From Thermoplasmata archaeon (GTDB taxonomy: Archaea; Thermoplasmatota; Thermoplasmata; Thermoplasmatales; Thermoplasmataceae): 17,568 nt of DNA. The position numbers were made by a program, and so were the translations under genes. Location of the stretch: assembly GCA_021797055.1 (NCBI GenBank), contig JAKAAI010000037.1:1-17568 (forward strand), in the 5' to 3' direction. This document shows positions 1 to 7,883 of the stretch, one piece after another (the first letter of the stretch is position 1; every line of letters begins with the position of its first letter). The notes under the pieces were generated by a model. It was not told the DNA's origin and did not search any database. It saw only the letters and a list, made by a program, of their open reading frames with translations.

Positions 1-1
1 A

Positions 2-862
2 TCGAATATGACCGGGCGCCATGTTTCCTTGGAGATTTTTCCTTTTAGTTTTAGGGAATTTCTTTTATCTAATGGAATATCCAAAAAAATCGAAACAACT
101 AAAGACGAGGATATGATGAAGCATTATCTTACGACATATATTGAGAACGGTGGTTTTCCGGATGTAGTGAATGGTGAAAAGCCTGGCACGTACCTTAAGA
201 ACCTTTACAATGACATTGTGGAAAAAGACATAATATCACGATTCAATATTTCTTACAAAGGTACTTTTCGGGAGATAGCAATGACAATGGTCAGCAATAC
301 TTCAAGATATATTTCATTCAATAAAATCAAGAATGACTTTCGGTTAAAGAGCGATCATACATCGAAAAATTATTTATCATATCTCGAGGAATCATATCTG
401 GTACTCCAGGTTAAAAAATTCTCTTTCAAACCAAAGGAAATAGAAAAGAGTGCAAGAAAAATTTATTGCGTTGATACAGGCATGGCAAATTACTTGGGAT
501 CGCGCGACAGTGGGAATATTGGATCTTTGATGGAAAATGTTGTCTACATCGACCTTATGAGAAGAAAGGATTACTTCCTTGGAAATTTTGAAATATACTA
601 TTTCAAGGATTACGCCGGTCATGAGGTTGACTTCATTGTGAAGATTGGTTCAGAAGTGAGGGATCTTATCAATGTGACATACGCAGAAAACCGGCTGGAT
701 GTCGAAAGAAGAGAGATTCTATCACTGGTAAGTGCTTCGGAACTTCTGCATTGCAAAAAGATAACTCTTATAACATGGAGTTATGAGGACACATTCACTT
801 ATGAAGGGCATTCAATAAATGCCATACCTCTGTGGAAATGGCTTCTTACCACTTTGACCTAA
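2..862 (+). CDS. AAA+ ATPase of the DUF4143 type, C-terminal part (5' end outside window)
   Basis: The frame is open from the first bases of the window, so the ATG at 8 is internal and the Walker A and B part lies upstream, outside the window. What remains begins with the sensor-like stretch 'MTGR..SLEIFPFSFREFL', a hallmark of archaeal/bacterial AAA+ ATPases with DUF4143. Next come a helical winged-helix-like middle ('TSRYISFNKI...LSYLEESYLVLQVKKFS') and a C-terminal DUF4143 domain with 'GHEVDFIVK', which resembles a PD-(D/E)xK-type nuclease fold core. The family is common in archaeal genomes, often in many copies near mobile elements. Its cellular role is poorly known, and a toxin, defence or DNA-processing role has been suggested. 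No disruption is visible in the part seen. Family call is firm; function is not. Confidence 0.85.
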   Translation, partial: SNMTGRHVSLEIFPFSFREFLLSNGISKKIETTKDEDMMKHYLTTYIENGGFPDVVNGEKPGTYLKNLYNDIVEKDIISRFNISYKGTFREIAMTMVSNTSRYISFNKIKNDFRLKSDHTSKNYLSYLEESYLVLQVKKFSFKPKEIEKSARKIYCVDTGMANYLGSRDSGNIGSLMENVVYIDLMRRKDYFLGNFEIYYFKDYAGHEVDFIVKIGSEVRDLINVTYAENRLDVERREILSLVSASELLHCKKITLITWSYEDTFTYEGHSINAIPLWKWLLTTLT

Positions 863-990
863 TACCCTTCTTACGATAAGACAATTTGTACAAACTTTAA
901 CATTCATGAACGAGAAATCCAACCGCTGCAGGCTTTGGGATTATAGCGAGTCGGTTGCTATTATTGTGTTTCCATAGTACACTTACGATA

Positions 991-1263
991 TTACGACATT
1001 GTGCTACCAGGCATCTCATCCATTTTCCAGTTCCAGGTGAACATAACCGGATTACTGTTCAGGTCCCGGATATACTCCATCATTCGGACCTTCAACTCTT
1101 CCTTTGATTCAACTTTTATTCCCCTGAAGATGGATCGTGCCAACTTGCTGAAAAACATTTCAATTATGTTAAGCCATGAAGAATATGCTGGCGTAAATAC
1201 AAAGTGCAAACTCCATGGCCTTGATGACAGGTACCTCATGGTCTCCGTCGAAATGTCAACTAC
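991..1263 (-). pseudogene. IS630-family transposase, C-terminal fragment
   Basis: Read on the minus strand this encodes 'STETMRYLSSRPW..HFVFTP' followed by 'SSWLNIIEMFFSKL', which is the conserved block around the last catalytic acidic residue (E of 'NIIE') of IS630/Tc1-type DDE transposases. It then runs through 'SKEELKVRMMEYIRDLNSNPVMFTW' to a normal C terminus. The N-terminal domain and the two upstream catalytic Asp residues are absent. The homology stops abruptly near 1263, where the tnpB reading frame ends, so the fragment was probably cut by insertion of the IS605-type element. The missing 5' part is not found on the far side of tnpB (beyond 2475), so more was lost than a simple insertion explains. 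Confidence 0.8.
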
Positions 1264-2475
1264 CAACGGCTGAAGCACGTTGGCTTGCAACTGGGAGGAT
1301 CGAATGATCAAAAATAGCACCCGCTACAATAGGCTGGCTGACGGCAGCCCTGTTCCTGATGTTGAGGGAAGCGATGAAATCTGCCTCTCCCTCAAGCCCA
1401 CAGGAAATACATTTGAACCTGGATTGTTCCAGCCTGTTCTTCTTGCTTATGGCATGGCAATGGGGACATTCCCTGCTGGTGTTGTGTGGATCCACAACAA
1501 TGACAGGGATTCCTGCTTCCATTGCCTTGTATTCAATAAACGACCGGAGCTGGTTGAAAGCCCACGAATTATAGATGTACCTGTTGCCTTTCCTAACGGT
1601 TGTCCTCATTCTTATGCCACTGAGGTTTTCAATGGCAATCGCAGAAGAGGTGCCTTTGGCTTTCTGAACGATCTCCTTAGACATTATGTAATTGGTGGTT
1701 CTGGTGAACCTGCCCTCCTTTCCGGAGAGTTTCTTCAGATGGCGTTTTGCGGATTTTGTCTCCACAGATTGCAGCCGGGAACGGAGATCAGCATTGTGTT
1801 CCCTGACCTCGTTGATCTCATCACCGGAATAGTACTTCCCAGTGGAATCCACCGCAATATTGACGATGCCCATGTCAACTCCGATGATGTCCTCCGGTTT
1901 GATGATGTGTTCTTCAGGAACTTCTACGGCACCATGAGGTAGAACATTTTGTTTTTCCTGATGAGATCACACTGACCCCTGATCCTTTCAAAAGATATTT
2001 CACCATATTTTCCAATGGTTATGCGGACTCTTACCCTTCCACTGGTAGTACTTATGCTCACCTCATCAACACCCTTGAAGCTCAGTATCCTCTCATCATA
2101 TACAATGGAACCAAAATCCCTGAACTCATGGAAAGACGTCTAATTAGCCTTATAGGTTTCAACAACCTTTGCAATGACCCTGATGGCAAGCTGTGCAGCA
2201 AGGCCTAACCACTCCCTGATGTCCCTGTACACAATTTTCTGGAGAATAACCTTGTTATTTAGCTTCCCTTCAAACGCTATCCTGGAAACAAGGTTGCAGG
2301 CACTGGAAACTTCCTCCACGTTCAGCATATCCGCCCCGACAGCTTCAACTCCTTTGGGAAACATTTTATTCTCATTTTCCTCGCTCCCTACAACTGCTCT
2401 TACATTGAATCGCTTCTCAAGGGGCTTTTTTAGCCACAGCAAATCCATAAGCACCTGTTGCTCCAAAGACGACAT
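1256..2475 (-). pseudogene. tnpB: IS200/IS605-family TnpB (RNA-guided nuclease ancestor of Cas12), disrupted
   Basis: A nearly full-length TnpB (about 405 codons) can be read on the minus strand, but in two frames. The N-terminal third ('SRIAFEGKLNNKVILQKIVYR...AIRVIAKVVETYKAN') ends at an in-frame TAG at 2140-2142. The frame then continues ('FHEFRDFGSIVYDERILSFKGV') to about 1927, where loss of one base ('ATGGTGCC|GTAGAAGTTCC') creates a second stop. Restoring one base gives 'VPVEVPEEHIIKPEDIIGVDMGIVN'. The RuvC residues are all present: D in 'GVDMG', E in 'AIENLSG' and D in 'EADFIASLNI', together with a CPHC...CISC zinc ribbon. It is therefore recently inactivated unless readthrough occurs. 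No TnpA (Y1 transposase) gene is visible. The start codon at 2475 is uncertain, because the first 20-25 residues look unlike the family. Confidence 0.85.
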
Positions 2476-2698
2476 GCTGAGTATCCAGATCTACCGGCAT
2501 AATATATGACAATGACTTTCATTATATGTATAATCGAGGGATATTCAATGCCACTGATCATAAATCTACTACTGTGTGATTGCAATAATTAACCTGCCGT
2601 GGGTGTTTTTATTTCTTAATTCCAGAAACCTTAAATTACAGCTATTCGCAATCAAGCAAGCTTGGTAGAAAAAGATGAATACTACGATGAATGATGCA
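2476..2698. other. Spacer between tnpB remnant and MutS-like operon
   Basis: This short AT-rich spacer lies downstream of the MutS-like operon (both on the minus strand) and upstream of the tnpB start. No convincing reading frame, RNA gene or IS630 5' remnant is seen. On the minus strand a T-rich run (about 2670-2680) follows the MutS-like stop codon and could end transcription. Confidence 0.4.
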
Positions 2699-4240
2699 TC
2701 AGTTCATTCCTGATAGCGCCTCTTCAGAACTGTATTCCTTGAGGTTGATCTCGTTCCTGAAGACTTTCTGGAACACATCATACCCAAAGCTTGTTGCAAT
2801 CGGATCTGCCTGCAGAACCCTGAATGTGCGAGTTCCATCCTCAAGCCGCTCTGCTCTCAGGAACGCCGGTTTCGGCAATCTGTCAAGATATGCCTCTGCA
2901 AGCTCGTTGAAATGAGTTACGAATATTATCTTGGTTCCCATGGTCAGAAGGGCATCCATAATGCTCTTCGCTATTTCAGATCCTTCCCTAACGTTAGTTG
3001 ATGAAAATGATTCGTTGAACAACAGCCTGCTTCCTGGAACTATATGATCAACTATCCCACTCATGCGGCTGAGTTCCTCATCAAACTTTCCCTTCGACAT
3101 CCCAGCGTCCTCCTCCCTCTTGAAATGTGTGAACACAGCGGCGGCAATGAAAGTGCTGAATGAGCCCGCTGCGACAAACATTCCGCTCTGCATCATAAGC
3201 TGTGCCTGTCCGATTGCCCTTAACAGTGTGGACTTCCCTCCCTTGTTCGCACCGGTTATGAATATAAGATGATCTCTTTCTGCATACAGGGAATTCCCAA
3301 CAAGCGTAAGATCAGCCCTGATGCACAGGGCCAGATCATATATCCCTTCGTAAACAGTTCCGCTTCCACTGTCTTTTACAGGAACCGGAAAAGATGTACT
3401 AGCGCCGATGGAGTTCAGTTGTTTCTTAAGGTTAAGGCAGCCGAGGTAGAATGCAATCTCTTCCTTGAGGCGATCGATGAAACCCAGAACATTCTCAGCC
3501 GACTCACTCACTATCCTTGCAGTTTCAGATATGCTCCTGGCGCGCATCTCACCCAGCGCCTGTCCTCCCAGCTCATCCCTGTCAGGCAGCACATAAGTGT
3601 AATGCGGTTCCCTGATGTTTGTGATCCGTTTAACGAGCCTGTCCGGCCTGACCTTCGGGATGACAAGATCATATCCCGTCAGTGCGTTACCCCTTCCGAG
3701 CCCGCCGCGGACATAAATCCCTCGAGGGAAGTGGAGGTTTTCAAGGTGGCCCGATACCATCCTGACGTAGTCATCGTCGAATTCATGGTTTATCATGGTG
3801 AAGAACTGCAGAAAGCCCTCTGAGTGAAGGGAGGGTAATGCCTTTCTCCCTATCTCCCTTATCTTCTCTATCGCTGTGAGGTAAATCTGCAGCACTGATA
3901 TTGATTCGCGCAGCACAAATTCAGGATTTTGGCGACTCACCCAGAATAGAAGTCTTCTTGCCTGTGCAACTGAATCGACAATGATAGAATATATATCCCG
4001 CACGATGCACGGATTGTCGAGCGCGTCCTGAAGCACTCCCTGGCGGTACACTATTGTATCTCTATTCGTGATGCTGTTCATGATGGCTCTCCTGCATACG
4101 TCAAACACATAGCGATCGTTTCCTGCCATTGCATTGTAAATTGTGACAAGATCCAGGTCCTTCTCAAGCTCTTCCACGTTCAAGGGCAAGTTTTCAGGCA
4201 ACCTGTATGATGGATCCGTGGAAAGCAAATTTACATTCAT
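2699..4240 (-). CDS. MutS-like ATPase, second subunit of a tandem pair
   Basis: This 513-aa protein has the C-terminal ATPase of the MutS family. The Walker A is GANKGGKST (about 330-338), followed by 'ELSRMSGIVDHI' (389-400), a Walker B-like 'LLFNES' (N409-E410, Asn where canonical MutS has Asp) and the H-loop 'VTHFNELAE' (T442-H443). The N-terminal half ('TIVYRQGVLQDAL' near 62-74, then long helices) resembles the MutS core/lever region, and there is no recognisable mismatch-binding domain I (no F-x-E motif). It starts inside the stop of the preceding gene (4-nt ATGA overlap), so translation is probably coupled. It is a paralogue of that gene: both share the YRQ motif, 'DLAL' before the ATPase and Walker B Asn-Glu. 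Small MutS relatives of this type are not proven to act in mismatch repair. A role in recombination or DNA-structure handling is possible but is inference. Confidence 0.85.
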   Translation of the reverse strand: MNVNLLSTDPSYRLPENLPLNVEELEKDLDLVTIYNAMAGNDRYVFDVCRRAIMNSITNRDTIVYRQGVLQDALDNPCIVRDIYSIIVDSVAQARRLLFWVSRQNPEFVLRESISVLQIYLTAIEKIREIGRKALPSLHSEGFLQFFTMINHEFDDDYVRMVSGHLENLHFPRGIYVRGGLGRGNALTGYDLVIPKVRPDRLVKRITNIREPHYTYVLPDRDELGGQALGEMRARSISETARIVSESAENVLGFIDRLKEEIAFYLGCLNLKKQLNSIGASTSFPVPVKDSGSGTVYEGIYDLALCIRADLTLVGNSLYAERDHLIFITGANKGGKSTLLRAIGQAQLMMQSGMFVAAGSFSTFIAAAVFTHFKREEDAGMSKGKFDEELSRMSGIVDHIVPGSRLLFNESFSSTNVREGSEIAKSIMDALLTMGTKIIFVTHFNELAEAYLDRLPKPAFLRAERLEDGTRTFRVLQADPIATSFGYDVFQKVFRNEINLKEYSSEEALSGMN

Positions 4241-5781
4241 CCGCTGATCCTCCGCATAATCTTCTCGTAGGTGAGGTCATATTTCTCTGCGATGGCTTTC
4301 GCATATGCAAGGCCGTTTGGATCTGTCCTCCTGATCTTGAATGTCCTTATATCAGGCGAAGAAGGATCGACCTGGCTGACCATGCTCACTACGCCATCTA
4401 ACCTGGCAAACTCATCCAGGAATGTTACATAGACGCAGAGTACATTTTTTCTCATTATCAGGCCAATTATCTCAGTGCCTATCTGGATGGCATCCTTTAA
4501 TGTTGTGGAGCTGAGCATTTCATTGACGATAATGATGCTCCTGTTCGTGGCCATATAAAGTATCTTCCTCATCCTAACAAGATCGTCTTCCAGTTTACCC
4601 ATGAGATTCTCGGGATCCTCGGACTTTTCAAAGTGTGTGTAGATATTGTCTGGCACGAACAGGCGGGCTTTTGAACCAGGAATAGGCAGTCCCAGCGCAA
4701 AAAGGAAGAAAGCCTGCCCGAACGACCTAGCAAACGTTGTCTTCCCGCCATTGTTCGGCCCTGTTACCACCAGGGCCTTCTCCCCTCCTGACAACTGGAA
4801 ATCATTTGCCACTACTTTAGACGAGGAAGCTAAGGCCTTGTGGGCAAGGGCAAGATCGAAGGAGTTCAGGCAGTAAATAGCATGATCGGCACATATTTCA
4901 GGCAGGCAGAATTCTAGCCCGGTTTTCTTTACTGCCGAAATATATTGAAGATATGATAGGTAAAAATGGATCTCCCTATACACAACTTCCACAACAGGAT
5001 CGATGAAAGAAGAATTGTTCTCGCAGAAAGCTGAGAGTTCATCAAATTCTTCTGGGAATAAACGTGCAATCAGCGCAAGAATCCCGGCTTCGACGTGATT
5101 CATCGATGATTCACTGACCCTCTTTTTATTCGCTGCAGTTTTCTTGTCGTTTCTAAATTTGCTGAATGCCTCCTGTATAATCCCGTTATAACTTTCCCTA
5201 CCTTTGTCCTTTCTCACAGTTACTCTTGATGATCCAAAGGACATTTCGTATCTTATAACCGATAATTTTCTCTTTATGTCATTCGCCTTATCTTCTTTAT
5301 ACCTGAATCTTTCTGATTCCACGTATTTTTGAACATAGTTTCTGAGGGATATGAGTCCTTCTGAGTTGAGAACTGCACCTGCAAGCTTCTGTGCCAGATC
5401 ATTCATGGCACCAAAATAGAGTAAGGCAGCGTCTAGTATCCAGCCCTGTCTCTGCCATTCAAACAGCCTGTCAATGCCTGAAATGTATCTATGGATATCC
5501 CTCATCTTTATCGAAAAGTCGTACATGCAAGCAAAAACGTCTGCTTTCTCAAGATCTCTGAATATGTCCTGCCTGTATTTCACCGTATCTGGATCAATAG
5601 CCAGAGTGTCAAAAAAAGGTCTAAGATTGTAGTCCTTATAAGGTGCAACGACAGATCCTATTATCTGATCGATGTTGAGATCTACAAAACAATCAGGATC
5701 TTCCTTTCTCAGTTCCACTGCGAGACCCCCTGGCCAAAGAATACTGTTGAAAACCCTATCATCCACTCCTGTCATAACCAT
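4237..5781 (-). CDS. MutS-like ATPase, first subunit of a tandem pair
   Basis: This 514-aa protein is organised like its downstream neighbour. It has an N-terminal region with 'DPDTVKYRQDIFRDL' (63-77), a long helical middle (about 80-280), 'SFDLALAHK' (307-315), Walker A GPNNGGKTT (341-349), 'DDLVRMRKIL' (399-408), a Walker B-like 'IIIVNEMLSSTT' (N420-E421) and 'VTFLDEFARL' (452-461). In that last segment the H-loop His of canonical MutS is replaced by Phe (F454), whereas the partner keeps His. The two ATPase sites of a heteromer would thus be unequal. The ATG at 5781 is preceded in frame by a TGA, so it cannot start further upstream; M3 is an alternative. It is the first gene of a two-gene operon. 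Mismatch-recognition domains are absent, so the name MutS should not be read as mismatch repair. Confidence 0.83.
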   Translation of the reverse strand: MVMTGVDDRVFNSILWPGGLAVELRKEDPDCFVDLNIDQIIGSVVAPYKDYNLRPFFDTLAIDPDTVKYRQDIFRDLEKADVFACMYDFSIKMRDIHRYISGIDRLFEWQRQGWILDAALLYFGAMNDLAQKLAGAVLNSEGLISLRNYVQKYVESERFRYKEDKANDIKRKLSVIRYEMSFGSSRVTVRKDKGRESYNGIIQEAFSKFRNDKKTAANKKRVSESSMNHVEAGILALIARLFPEEFDELSAFCENNSSFIDPVVEVVYREIHFYLSYLQYISAVKKTGLEFCLPEICADHAIYCLNSFDLALAHKALASSSKVVANDFQLSGGEKALVVTGPNNGGKTTFARSFGQAFFLFALGLPIPGSKARLFVPDNIYTHFEKSEDPENLMGKLEDDLVRMRKILYMATNRSIIIVNEMLSSTTLKDAIQIGTEIIGLIMRKNVLCVYVTFLDEFARLDGVVSMVSQVDPSSPDIRTFKIRRTDPNGLAYAKAIAEKYDLTYEKIMRRISG

Positions 5782-5875
5782 CTGAAACCATCAGCTGCTA
5801 TACAGGAGTTATCAGTCTCTGGAGACAATCATCGGGAACTCCATCCCTCTGAGCCGAACTTTTCCCGGCATCAGT

Positions 5876-5900
5876 ATATTTATACATTTTATATAAATAT
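5876..5900 (-). promoter_or_regulatory. AT-rich dyad with TATA-like boxes upstream of the MutS-like operon
   Basis: ATATTTATA (5876-5884) and TATAAATAT (5892-5900) form a perfect 9-bp inverted repeat around a 7-nt spacer. Either arm fits an archaeal TATA box. It lies about 95-120 nt before the ATG at 5781, which would give a 5' leader of some 70-90 nt, unlike the leaderless arrangement at other genes in the window. No better TATA box is seen closer. The dyad could be a true operator or just two facing AT-rich boxes. Confidence 0.35.
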
Positions 5901-5934
5901 TGCCAGTCAGTATTGTCCACTCCCTCAAGACTTT

Positions 5935-6240
5935 TTGAATGCGATAAAGAATGGAAGATGTGATGATGCTGTGGTAACCACGAATTCCATGATTAGTGGA
6001 AGATCTGTTCCATGTACAGTATGAAGCTTGTTGCCGAAGTGCGATGTATTATTCTTCTTTGTACATGCGCCTTCCTGAAAAGCCATAAGGTCCTGTAATC
6101 CGGTATTGTTTCTGTATACTGCAGAAAATTCCTGAATGATATCCTGTCATGGAGTTCCCTCTACTCGTCCATTGGTTTAATGGAATTATATGCTTCACGG
6201 AGACCCCCATCTACAATGTTATTCATTGATTAAGCATGTT
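5935..6240 (-). pseudogene. Degenerate IS5/IS4-type DDE transposase remnant
   Basis: Two frames on the minus strand together resemble an IS5-like transposase. Around 6130-6225 one frame reads 'GLREAYNSIKPMDE*RELHDRISFRNFL', like the N-terminal domain (the RDRISF-x-x-FL motif). From about 6120 to 5960 another frame reads 'FSAVYRNNTGLQDLMAFQEG' then 'NTSHFGNKLHTVHGTDLP' and 'LIMEFVVTTASSH'. That is the pattern preceding the second catalytic Asp ('T-A-x-x-H-D') in this superfamily. The reading stops being recognisable just at that Asp, and the C-terminal half is missing. At least one stop and one frameshift or deletion separate the pieces. It is clearly dead, and its truncation point lies about 35-60 bp from the dyad upstream of the MutS-like operon. 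Confidence 0.65.
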
Positions 6241-6354
6241 GACCAATGAATAAACCTAACCCTTCGCATAACATCCAATTCATGCCTGAAATGCGAATTA
6301 TGCATTACATTTCATGAGAATCGTGAAACGCGGAAGTTTCGGTTGTAAAAAGAA

Positions 6355-6377
6355 TTCCTATTGGGGGTTTATAGGAA
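6355..6377 (-). terminator. Stem-loop downstream of vapBC (possible terminator)
   Basis: TTCCTAT (6355-6361) and ATAGGAA (6371-6377) are perfect 7-bp inverted arms around a 9-nt loop. It lies about 240 nt beyond the vapC stop on the same strand. A U-rich tract is not prominent, so a termination role is tentative. Confidence 0.25.
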
Positions 6378-6618
6378 AAGTCAAATTTGTTTTGATTGGT
6401 TGATAAATGCAGTAAATCCTTACTAATAGAGGAAATCCACATAAACGTTCATTCTCCTTTTTACCTAAAGCAGGTGTTTCTATACAACTGCTACCAACCT
6501 CTTCAAGCAATTCCGGAGACTTCCCCTCCCTTGACGCTCCCTCTATGTAAGTGTTTATCCATGCTCTTTTTGTCTGAACGTAACCGGATCCGTAAAACAA
6601 TGCCTCTCTCGAAATCAC
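6358..6618 (-). other. Unassigned 86-codon open frame overlapping the vapC stop
   Basis: A GTG-initiated frame begins within the vapC stop codon (GTGA overlap) and runs 86 codons. That geometry would fit translational coupling. The product ('AWINTYIEGASREGKSPELL', later a hydrophobic 'LLVRIYCIYQ') matches no family I recognise, and the G-rich stretch at about 6520-6550 could equally be decayed transposon end sequence. More likely not a gene than a gene. Confidence 0.15.
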
Positions 6619-7040
6619 TGATCCGGTTGAACATGCATGAGGGCATATGCTTTAATCTTCTCCTCCCCTGCTTTTCTTCTGAGGTCAAGATCCTCGCTTA
6701 TAAGGCTAAGTTTTTCTCTGCTACAAACATAAATGTATGATGCATCATAAATCGTAGTTCTTTTATTGATGGCAATTGAAAGAATGTTAGGTATTTCCGT
6801 TGGTGTAATCGGGAATCTTTTAACCTCTCTTATGATATTCCCAATAACTTTTGAAAGTTCCATGATCTTTTCTACGGGCATTTCCTTTATGCTTGAGTCC
6901 TTTCTCTTATACAGCACGTTTCCAATCTCAAATAAGGTCATGTCAGTTATAGATGAGTTTTCCAGCAAATTCTGGCCGTTTGGGGATGCAGAAGACAGCA
7001 ATTTGAAAATTGAGCTGGCATCAATAAGGTATTTAGCCAT
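6615..7040 (-). CDS. vapC: VapC-type PIN-domain ribonuclease toxin
   Basis: This 141-aa protein is a typical small PIN-domain toxin. VapC proteins cut RNA (tRNA, rRNA or mRNA) using Mg2+ held by four acidic residues, which are visible here: D7 in 'YLIDASSIFKLL', E38 in 'MTLFEIGNVLYK', D99 in 'TTIYDASYIYV' and D117 in 'LISEDLDLR'. I chose the ATG at 7040 rather than an upstream ATG at 7088. From 7040 the N terminus matches the family ('MAKYLIDAS'), it follows the vapB stop by one base, and a GAGGT ribosome-binding site sits just before it in the end of vapB. The two genes are thus one operon, with the toxin neutralised by VapB. All active-site residues are intact, so it should be functional. 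Confidence 0.92.
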   Translation of the reverse strand: MAKYLIDASSIFKLLSSASPNGQNLLENSSITDMTLFEIGNVLYKRKDSSIKEMPVEKIMELSKVIGNIIREVKRFPITPTEIPNILSIAINKRTTIYDASYIYVCSREKLSLISEDLDLRRKAGEEKIKAYALMHVQPDQ

Positions 7041-7041
7041 A

Positions 7042-7266
7042 CTACCTCTCATCCCTTGTTTCCCGAACGGCCCTTGTATAAAAATCAATATCTTCTGATT
7101 TCAGGAGCTCCCTGGCAATCGCAAGGTTTTTCTTCAGTTCTTCCCTTCTTCGCTTCCTGATCTCCTCGTGCAATGCCTTTCTTACCGTTTCAGAAAGATT
7201 GAGGTTTAATTCCTTTAGCTCTTTCAATATTTCGTCGTCTAATCGAATGCTAACATTGCGTGACAT
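7042..7266 (-). CDS. vapB: VapB-type ribbon-helix-helix antitoxin
   Basis: This 74-aa protein starts 'MSRNVSIRLDDEILKELKEL', the beta-strand and first helix of a ribbon-helix-helix DNA-binding domain, and continues 'NLSETVRKALHEEIRKRR' as the second helix. Its charged C-terminal tail (about 45-74) is where VapB antitoxins wrap the PIN toxin. It precedes vapC by one base and probably represses its own promoter, as is usual for VapB. The start is supported by a TATA box about 30 nt upstream, which implies a leaderless or nearly leaderless mRNA. Confidence 0.9.
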   Translation of the reverse strand: MSRNVSIRLDDEILKELKELNLNLSETVRKALHEEIRKRRREELKKNLAIARELLKSEDIDFYTRAVRETRDER

Positions 7267-7289
7267 GATTAAATGTAAGACAATTAACG

Positions 7290-7301
7290 TATTATATATT
7301 T
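7290..7301 (-). promoter_or_regulatory. TATA box of vapBC
   Basis: On the minus strand AAATATATAATA is centred about 30 nt before the vapB ATG, preceded by a purine-rich GAAAC that could serve as the TFB-recognition element. The spacing suggests transcription starting at or a few bases before the start codon. Confidence 0.55.
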
Positions 7302-7840
7302 GTGTTTCATTATTGTCTTGCTATTAAATAATGCGTATAGGTTAGTATCTTCTTTTCGAATGATAATAACAGTATGTTGCAGTAAATTACTGATCGGATT
7401 GTTATTAAGGGCATAGAAATACATGTTTAATGCAATACCATTCGGAATAATTAAGCGGCAGTTATCAACGCTTTTGAATTAATGGGAAGACGACTATTAA
7501 AAATAAGGATCTTCAGACTTTCATGTTGGTCTGGATAAGAATTTCATAATCTTTAACCCACAGATAAGACCATTTTTGTATGAATTTTATTACTAGAGAT
7601 CCAGCGCCCGGTCTTAATTATAACAAATTAGGCGGAAACTGGTATATTCAATATATCCAGTCTTTTACTAACCCAGCCAATAACGTGATAAGCCGAATAG
7701 TTTTTGTCATCAATTACCGTTATCTACTTCACAAATCTGAACACCAAAGCATGAGTGAAAAGCAAGTCTTTACCAATGAATTTCATTGTCAATAGAAGGT
7801 GCGAGAAATGCCCGGTTTTTAAAAATATATGAAGAATGAT
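7302..7840. other. Gene-free spacer between divergent vapBC and MNT/HEPN operons
   Basis: About 540 bp of AT-rich sequence. A 71-codon frame on the plus strand (7580-7795) has no recognisable motif, no clear promoter or ribosome-binding site, and looks accidental. I see no transposase remnant, tRNA or repeat array here. Confidence 0.4.
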
Positions 7841-7882
7841 AATAAATATTATTATACCCAGACGTATACATATTCTGTATAC
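7841..7882 (+). promoter_or_regulatory. TATA region plus inverted repeat at the start of the first MNT/HEPN operon
   Basis: An AT-rich TATA-like stretch (7841-7857) lies about 27-43 nt upstream of the ATG at 7884. Directly between it and the start codon is GTATACATATTCTGTATAC (7864-7882), a perfect 7-bp inverted repeat with a 5-nt spacer ending one base before the ATG. Its position over the expected transcription start fits an operator for autoregulation by the operon's own product. The operator role is inference; the dyad is directly visible. Confidence 0.5.
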
Positions 7883-7883
7883 A

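Noticed and set aside
871..990. Direct repeat TTACGATA at 871-878 and 983-990 flanking the end of the IS630 fragment
   Set aside because: Only 8 bp in AT-rich sequence; not convincing as a target duplication or terminal repeat.
1280..1942. 220-codon plus-strand open frame
   Set aside because: It is antisense to tnpB, whose RuvC and zinc-ribbon motifs are unmistakable; the plus-strand product has no recognisable motif.
3269..3823. 184-codon plus-strand open frame
   Set aside because: Shadow of the MutS-like gene on the minus strand; cysteine- and proline-rich nonsense composition.
5491..6024. 177-codon plus-strand open frame
   Set aside because: It overlaps the start of the MutS-like gene and the IS5-like remnant on the other strand; no family resemblance.
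7041..7088. Upstream ATG extending VapC by 16 residues into vapB
   Set aside because: The PIN family begins at 'MAKYLIDAS', and a ribosome-binding site directly precedes that ATG.
7836..7883. Upstream ATG extending the first nucleotidyltransferase by 16 residues
   Set aside because: It would place the TATA stretch and the perfect palindrome inside the coding region, and the extra residues are hydrophobic and unlike the paralogue's start.
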